Source: Lanius collurio
Lineage: Eukaryota > Chordata > Aves > Passeriformes > Laniidae
Length of the DNA: 64,000 bases
Assembly: GCA_020086605.1 (NCBI GenBank)
Contig: JACBWW010000045.1
Span: 5,583,890-5,647,889, forward strand
Reading direction: 5' to 3'
Both the position numbers and the translations under genes were made by a program. Below the pieces are notes generated by a model, which saw only the letters and a program-made list of their open reading frames with translations, was not told the DNA's origin and ran no database searches. Numbering within the stretch: position 1 is the stretch's first letter; each line of letters opens with the position of its first letter. Below, one piece after another: positions 56,701 to 64,000 of the stretch.

Positions 56701-59700
56701 CATGAGTAATGAGTTCAGGGGTTTGGGGGTTTTTGTATTGTTTTTTTTCTTGTTTGTGTTACTGATTGAGCCAAGAAATTCAGCCTCCTTAAATCAAGTG
56801 CAAGTACTTTTTATCCAGATTGTTTACAGTGATTTTTGTACACCAGAAGAAATGTTTCAGGCAGCAGAACTCCATCAACTTCTGGAGGATGTGGCCCTGC
56901 TGTGGGTATCGACTTGTCTTGTCCTAGCAAGATAACTTGCCTTGAAAGGCCTAGCCCATGGAAAGATTTCTTGACAATCAATGTTTATTTCTGTTAGTGT
57001 AGCTCAAACCCCTCCCAAATATTAATTGTCATAGAAAAGCAGCAGTCAGCAAGACCCCAAAAAATATTAACCTGCCCACCACAATCAGTAAACCAGGGAG
57101 GTGCCTGCAGACCCCTCAGCCCTTCAGGGGCAGAACAGCAGGGAGCCTGCAGAGCATCCCTGACACAGCCCTGAGCAGAGGCCAAGCCACCCTTCAGTGC
57201 ATTTTAGCCTTCATTTACATGTTTTGCTTATATTCTACTTTGATATTCTGTGCATATTCTGTACCATGAGAGCATTTAAAGCACTCTGTTCCAAAGGCTG
57301 CCCTGACAGCCCAGACATTTCCACTCCCAAATTACAGGAAATGCAATCCTGGGCTTTGCTTTGTGCAGTCTGTGCTATTAAAATGTGTACTTGGAATGGC
57401 TCTTTCATTCAGGGAAGTTTTTTGCAGATATTTGATTGCTTTACCCAGAACTTCTATTTTGGAGGAAAATAGCTCCTTGTTTAAAAGAAATAAGGAAGGA
57501 GCCTCCTGTGTAAAACTGTCTCTTTACTCTCTTCTAGGACTTTTATCTTTTTTGTTGAGTAGTGAAGTAAGTTTAAAAGAAATTAAATTCCGTATCTGGA
57601 ATGCCTGGGTTCGCTACAGATTGAATTGGGAAGTTTCACTATTTGAAGAAGTTTCCTCTTTTATTCACATCTTGCAGCTCAGAGCTATCTCCATCATGTC
57701 ATAAAAGAAAACAAGGAGGTAACAGAATGAAGTAAAAGAAGCAGATTTTTGTAAGTGTTAGCTGGGGGGCTTTCTTGTCTTTCAACATTGATTTTTACTA
57801 AATGCCATAGGCATAATTCTATTCATTCTTGGGAAGTGATTCCCTAAACTGCAGTATAAAACTCGGGCTTATCACCTTAAAGACAATCTTAGTCATTCTG
57901 GAAATCTCAAAAGGCAGTCTCACAGGAAATGTTCCTTTCATTTGCTTACTCTGGTTGAGTTTCTCTTATCCTGCCATCCAAAGGCAGCTTGCTTGGTTTT
58001 ATTCATTCTTGCCCCTGCTCTACTCCTAAATAATCCTCAAAGAGACTGCAGTGCCTCGAGTCTAACATTGTAAACTAGGTTTTAAAATGCTAACAAAGAA
58101 TGGGGGTTAAAAAGTTTATGATCTAGTCCAAATTTTAAATCAATGCCTATTTGTTCCAAATCAATGTTTTGTTAACTGCAGATTAAAAGGTAAAAAGTCA
58201 TTTTTCATTCCAAGATAAAGTAATCCAGGAGTCATTTAAAGATGCATTAAATCAGCTGTGTCAGCTAAACTTTATAGCAGGCTGTTACTTCTTCAAACAT
58301 AGAGCGTGGAATTTAAAAGAAAAAAGAATTGTATATAATTTATAGTGCTGAAAGTGAATTCAGCACAATCCCCATCCACAGTATGAGCTATTAGTGACAA
58401 TGTCCTGAGCTTCCTCCAGTTGTCCTGCTTGAATATGGCCTTAGTTTATAAAGATTTGAAGTCTAAAGCCAGGAAAACACCAGAAAAATTAGAGAAATAG
58501 TAGATTAATCTCTCCTTGGCTGTGTAAACATCATTCTGTATATTGAATGGAGGGGTTGCTAATCCCTTACAATCATGTTTCTTCCAATTAAGTTGCAGGG
58601 CTTTAAATACTTTCAATCACAGGAGGATGAAGAAGCAAGTGCAGTGTCAGGAAGGAGAGGAGGGTGGTAATCCTAAATGAAAGTAATTTTATTAGGAGAG
58701 AAAGCAAGCAGCAAACAGAAGTTCTGAAGAGGAGAAGTTCAGAAAATAAAAGATTCTGCAAAATGCTCTGACCCCCTAGGGAAGCGAAGAAATAAAACTG
58801 GGATTTTCAGCTTGATTAAAGTTTGATTTATGAGCTGCTTTTTGTTAACAGCACTGGAACAGAAGGAGGAGAAAAAGGATTTAACTTGTAAGGGAGAAAA
58901 TTCTTTTGGAAATTGCCTTCAAGTTCATGGAGTTTAAAAAAAACGTGACAAATGGAATTGTTTTGTAAGTCCTCCCCTTCCAGCTCTTCTTTGCTCTCCA
59001 CTGCCCCCCAATCCATGGTTAGTGATAAATTATAAGCAGTAGTGATCTAAAAATTTAGAAGGTGCCTAATTTGCCATTTTATTACAGTGCAAGATTAAAC
59101 AGCTTAATATTGGGGCGTATCTCCTGTATTTTTGTAGTGTACAGACTTGCACAGGTGCCCAAAGAATGCATCAGAAGATCTAGAAAGGATTCAAAAGCCT
59201 AATTTCTGTACATGTGGTGTCTGGCACAGAGGTTATTATCTGCAGGAGATCAGGAGGTAGAAAAAAAAAATCACAAAGTTTTGCCCAAAAAGGTGCAGTC
59301 TTTAACAAATGGAATTCAGATGAGGAAAATGTAGAATAATAAAGAGTTTCTGATGCTTTTCTCCTGCTGGGAAGGAGCACAGGTGAGGTTAGGACTGGCA
59401 GAGGGTGGCAGGTGGTCCAGCTTTCTTCTCACTCTGTGTATGGAAATGTTTGTCCATCCTTGTTCCATGGAGCTCTTGCCCAGCTTGGTGTCAGCACCCA
59501 GAGCAGAGGGGAAAACAAACTCTTGACTGACCCTGCTGTCCCTTTCTCTGCAAAATATTGACTGAGGCACTCCTGGGCCCTGCAGCTTCAGGCAGGTGCT
59601 GTTCCCACAGGTCTGGTTCCCCAAAATGCAGCAATGCTGGCAGCCCCCTCAGCTCCAAGGGGAGAGTGTGCCAAAAGTTACCAATTCTTCACTGCTCTGA

Positions 59701-62700
59701 AGGGTTTACGAAAATGCTGCCATGCCCTATAAGCAATAATGGGCTCACATTGGCTTACAAATTGAAAGTTACTATTATAGAATACCTTTTGAAGGTAAAT
59801 GTAGGAGTAAAATTGCTTTTCAGTTTGAATTGCCTCAGACACTGAAAATTCTGAATTGTCATCGTAAAAAATTCAGGCTGCTTGTGCTTTAACCACCCCT
59901 TCACCTTTCATTTTTAGATGAAGTACCAAGGCTGTGTGAAGTAATAGCACACAGAGATTTCTTTTTTTTTTTTTTTTTCCCCATTGAAAAGACATTATAA
60001 CTTATTGTCCATCAAAAGTTTTAAATGTGACCATGATAGGATAGTTTGGAACACTTCGTAATTATATTAAATCTTTTAGTAATTTCAGCTGAACTTGAGT
60101 TCTAAATAGACTCTAAAATTTCCTGCTAATAATGAAGCTGTCACTGTGCTAGTTGATATTGTAATTTCATTTATATACACTCTGACTGTGCATTTGTCAG
60201 TAAAAGGTACTAAGTAGTATGCAGGAGCTGTCGAAAATATTCTACCTGTCATCAGGGCTTTTTTATTTCTAAAAACTTACCTGTATAAGTCCAGCTGTGC
60301 CCACTTTACTTATACTTACAATATATACAGCTGAGTGAAAAACTGGAGAAAGTATAAATAATGGATTTTGAAATATTTTTTTCCTTAAAATATAAGTCAG
60401 TAAATAATGTATATAATTTTATAGCATTCATGAATTTAAAATTATCTTGTCTGTATAGCAGCAGATATTAACATCTGCCTAAAAAACCCAGGATGTGGAC
60501 AGGCCTGGTATTATGGATCTGTTGAGCCAGCAAAATCTCTATTTCACTCTTTCAGCAGAAGTCAGAATGAAATATAAGAGCTTCCCAGCTGTTTGCCACA
60601 GCAAGGTTTCGGTCTGGAGGGCTGAAGTCTGTCTCTAATACCTGATGATGATGGGCAGTAATAAATCAGTGTCAGTAAATCCCAGTTTCACACACCCTCA
60701 CTTTGCTGTGGGGGATGTGGTGCTTTCAGAACCTCCCCCACAGCTCCGGGGCCCCAACCCACCCCAGAGAGAGGCTCGGGTGTCTCTGTGCCCCTTGGAA
60801 CGGAGGGGTCACTGCTGCCAATGCCCCTGGCAGTGCAAACGGGGCAGACCTGGGGGTGGCCCTGTCCCCTTTCCTTTCTCCAGCCCCAGGCACCCTCCTC
60901 TCCCCATCAGAGGGGCACAGAGCAGAGGAACCCCAAGGACACGGCAGGGGGACGCTGGCACAGGATGGTGGAAGGGAAGGGGGCACTTGCAGAGCTCCAT
61001 CCCACTGAGGTGAGAGCAGAGGAGGTGGCTCCCCTCACCCAGAGGTGCTCCAGGTACATCCTGTGATGGGTTACAGCCCTGTAGAGAAGGAGCAAGTTAG
61101 TGCAGAGAGGTTTGAAATGTCTGAGATACCACAGATAAGGGGTGTAGCAAACAGTTTGGCATGAAATCAATATTAAATGTTTGTTAAAGATGTAGTAGCA
61201 TCTTGGCTGAAAAATCTCAGCAAGGTTTCCTGTCACAAGTCAAAAACCTGGCTGGGTTATTTTGTTCCTGAGTGTGCTGCTCTGGTGATAAAATCAGACA
61301 CTGTGAAAAGCAAGGCTTGCACCCCACATGTGTTTGCTTCAGTAAAGGCAGGGTCCCTTCTCTCCCAGCAGTGCCCACCTGTAACACCAGCTTGGTGCAG
61401 CAACAGGCAGGGCTGGTCCTTTAAATGTACAAATACCAGTCTGTAGAGCCAGTGCCAGAGATTAGAAAGCACAATTTGGTATCTTCTCTGCATTGAGGGG
61501 TTATCTTTGTTAGGGTGTGGTAGGGGGCTACTGCATGTAGGGATTTGTCCCTACAAACATTGGACCTTTTAGTCTGTCTCCCTGTCACCTGGGTGTTTCC
61601 AGGCTGTCTCTGTGCCACTTAAAGGAGCTGGACTGTCACAGCACTCGTGGCTGCCACTGTCGAGCTCGTGGAGGAGAAGTGCCTTAAGTACTGCTGATGA
61701 GTGTTATCTGTAATTTACCAAGAAAAGCAGAAACTTTCAGGGTTAAAATTCTGCCCTCTCATTCCTTTTCTGGGTGCTATTTTATTTTTAATGTACTCTT
61801 ACAAGGTAGCTTTGAAGTCGTTTCACATAAAAGAGCCTCCAGCCGTACATCATACAAAATAGCACGTAGACCTCATTTAATCATTCTTTTTATTCCTCTG
61901 ACTTGAGTGTGATCTCTGTTCCACTCTCGCTGATGGAGCTGGCACTTTATCTTCATCCAAATTTATTCTCGATCTAATTCAACAGAACACACAGCAGAAC
62001 AGATTTCTGAAGTGGAATAACAGCCACTTAAATATTGTTTTAGGCTACCACATACAGAGGCAATAATTTCAATTTCTTCAGAATTATGTTACATCTTCAA
62101 CAACCATGATTATTCTTCCTCCTCCTCCTTCAGTCCCCATTCAAGTCACAGCATGTCCACCATAGGCCAGTTGTTTTTTTATGTGGTCATAGCTACACTT
62201 TTTGTGTTGGAGGGATTTTTTTATCAGCATGTTGGAGGAGGGATTTTGAGTTTTTCATGCAGAAAATGGGGTGGTTCTACTTGGAACATAAACTACTGAG
62301 TGGAGAACTTCACCTGCTCATCCACAATGGAATAGAGCCTTTTGGATCTTGAGGTTCCCAGACCAGAGAAGTCTCAGCTCCTGTGTATTCCTGCACTTAT
62401 TTACATCAGAATGAAATGCAGAGATCAGCAGAAATGCATTTACTGCTCACTTTCTAGAAATACTACTCAGGCTGCAGAAGAAAAATGCTTTGAAATGTAT
62501 TACTGGCTTGAAATTTTGGGTCAGGTGGGAACTATTCCCTTTTCCTGTCTACCTCTGTATGAGCAGAACTGCAGGTCAGCTGAAGTGCAGTTGGATTTAA
62601 AAGCTGGGATGTCTTTTTCTCATTAGCCAGTACATGAAGTGGCAAAAAGGTCTCCATTCACAGATTCATCTGTGTGAAATAACTTTGCAAGAAACTTTGG

Positions 62701-64000
62701 TTCAAGTGTTGCTTCCCTTTCTTCACTCTCCTAAAAAGTAAAAGAAAAACATTATTAAGGCTAAGTGTGTCCTGGATCAATCAAAAGTTGTTCTTGTCAT
62801 CTAGGTGGTATTTCTTGGTGTGCTTTTTGCTAGGAAGGACACTTTTTTTTTTTTATAAACTTTTGAAATAAAAAAGAAAAAAAAGGCAAAAGGAGTCCCC
62901 ACTAAACGTTAGCAGTGCAATAATACCTAGTTCAATTATCCTAACATTTTTGTTCCCAAACTTATAAAATGATAAGTATAATAGACATCTTTATTTTATA
63001 AGGATATTCTGCTTGAGAAACCTGTCAAAGCAAATCACATACAAACCTGGAGTCCTCTGGCCTTCAACCTTTGATTTAGTACAAGGAAGAGAATTGCAAA
63101 TGGTCACAGAGTTCATAATTTAGCAGCAGTGGTGCTGTAACAATTGTGCCATGACTATGACATGTCATTTCCTCACTGTGATTAACTGTTCTTTACCAGA
63201 AATCCATTTTTCAGTAGAACAAAATGAGAGAATCAAGTTTCCTTTATATTTCACTCAGTTCATTGTGACCATCCACTTCAGCCCATCTGATCCAAATTGG
63301 TGAAATGTTAAAACAATTTGGCCTCTTTTCAGCTCCAATTCCTACTTTCAGCATCTGTAGACTGTGAACTCTGTCTTTCTAAAGGGTAAACTCCATTTTC
63401 TGTTATGTAAGCTAATTTTTGAGGGGTTCTCATAATGTCAGGTCTGCAAGGAGGTGGCAGTGAGTGCCTTGAAGTTCAGGCCAAACACGGGGATTTGCTG
63501 TTCATGCTGTAGGATTAATTAGCACTAACTTAGGTCTTTTCCAGATGTCCACAATCTACAGCTCAGAAAATGGAAAGTCTCGTCTACAAGTGATCTGAGA
63601 CCTTAAACAAATTCCACCTGAAGTGTATTTAGAGCAGAAATTGGGATTCCTCTGTTGAATCTCTGGCTGTTGCATTGATTCATTATTTTCTACTTAGCCT
63701 TCAATTCTTTCTCCATTATTGGCTGCGTATTGCTTACATTTTTATAGGGGCATGACACCTAATTATTACATTTGGCAATCTCTGACATGGCCAAATGCTT
63801 TTTAATAAATAATAAGGTGTTATTGAATGAAATCAGCTCATATTTTCACCCCTGTTCTCACTGTGCAGTGTTGCAACCAGGCCTCAGAAATAACCAGACC
63901 AACAAAATCCAGCACAAGTAACCCTAAACAAGACCCTGAGGTCCAGTTCCTTTTAGGGATAATGAGGTGATAATTTATGCATAAAGAAGCAGTGCAGAAC
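53777..64000. other. Gene-free DNA, right flank
   Basis: No gene, RNA or mobile element is recognised. A GC-rich patch lies at about 60715-61060, and homopolymer runs occur near 59961 and 62845. Open frames at 54504-54830 and 54871-55158 (plus), 62342-62626 (plus) and 60645-61013 (plus) are the longest or most complex. None contains a domain I can name, and I leave them uncalled. Confidence 0.6.
60715..61060. other. GC-rich patch
   Basis: Composition rises sharply above the AT-rich surroundings, with C-runs and a handful of CpG dinucleotides, though far fewer than a typical strong CpG island. Overlapping open frames on both strands follow from the low stop-codon density. A weak or distal promoter is possible but unsupported. 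Confidence 0.4.

Noticed and set aside
60715..61060. CpG-island promoter
   Set aside because: The patch is GC-rich but has few CpGs, and no initiator or downstream exon is visible.
62342..62626. 94-codon frame with several cysteines
   Set aside because: There is no recognisable motif and no splice context that I can defend.

Overview
The window is non-coding DNA from a bird nuclear genome, most likely a passerine. Three things point there. A SINE near 9.4 kb has a body resembling tRNA-Ile(AAT) and a CR1-type tail, which matches what I recall of the passerine TguSINE1 family. A CR1 3'-end remnant lies near 24.5 kb. Three ERV long terminal repeats (LTRs) sit in otherwise AT-rich, repeat-poor DNA. 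The species call is inference. The sequence shows directly the retroelement structures, one assembly gap of 349 Ns and one isolated ambiguous base.

I recognise no protein-coding gene, no complete exon and no functional RNA gene. Open frames outside the repeats are short, overlap on both strands and match no family I can name. The window is therefore intergenic, or lies inside a very long intron. The landmarks in order are: gap (4674-5022) abutting an LTR (5023-5676); tRNA-derived SINE (about 9352-9504); a pyrimidine-rich tract (about 14.06-15.2 kb); a 39-unit minisatellite (18935-19945) open in several frames; a 21-bp x 4 repeat (22244-22327); a CR1 remnant (about 24.5 kb); a TAG/AAT microsatellite (26633-26755); a complete solo LTR of the same family as the first (30551-31262, duplication CCCAG); a second-family solo LTR (38458-39075, duplication GGAAT); a 5-unit minisatellite of about 137 bp (41364-42043); a 2.1-kb segment bounded by inverted 42-bp copies of a palindrome-containing element (45384-47487); and a TA/poly-T tract near 53.7 kb.

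No genes work together here. The items best worth a second look are the minisatellite whose length variants are all multiples of three, the inverted pair of T-box-like palindromes enclosing a double octamer, the duplicated palindrome in the U3 of the 38.5-kb LTR, the LTR that runs into the gap, and several motif-dense AT-rich patches that could be conserved regulatory elements. Testing that last idea needs alignment to other birds.
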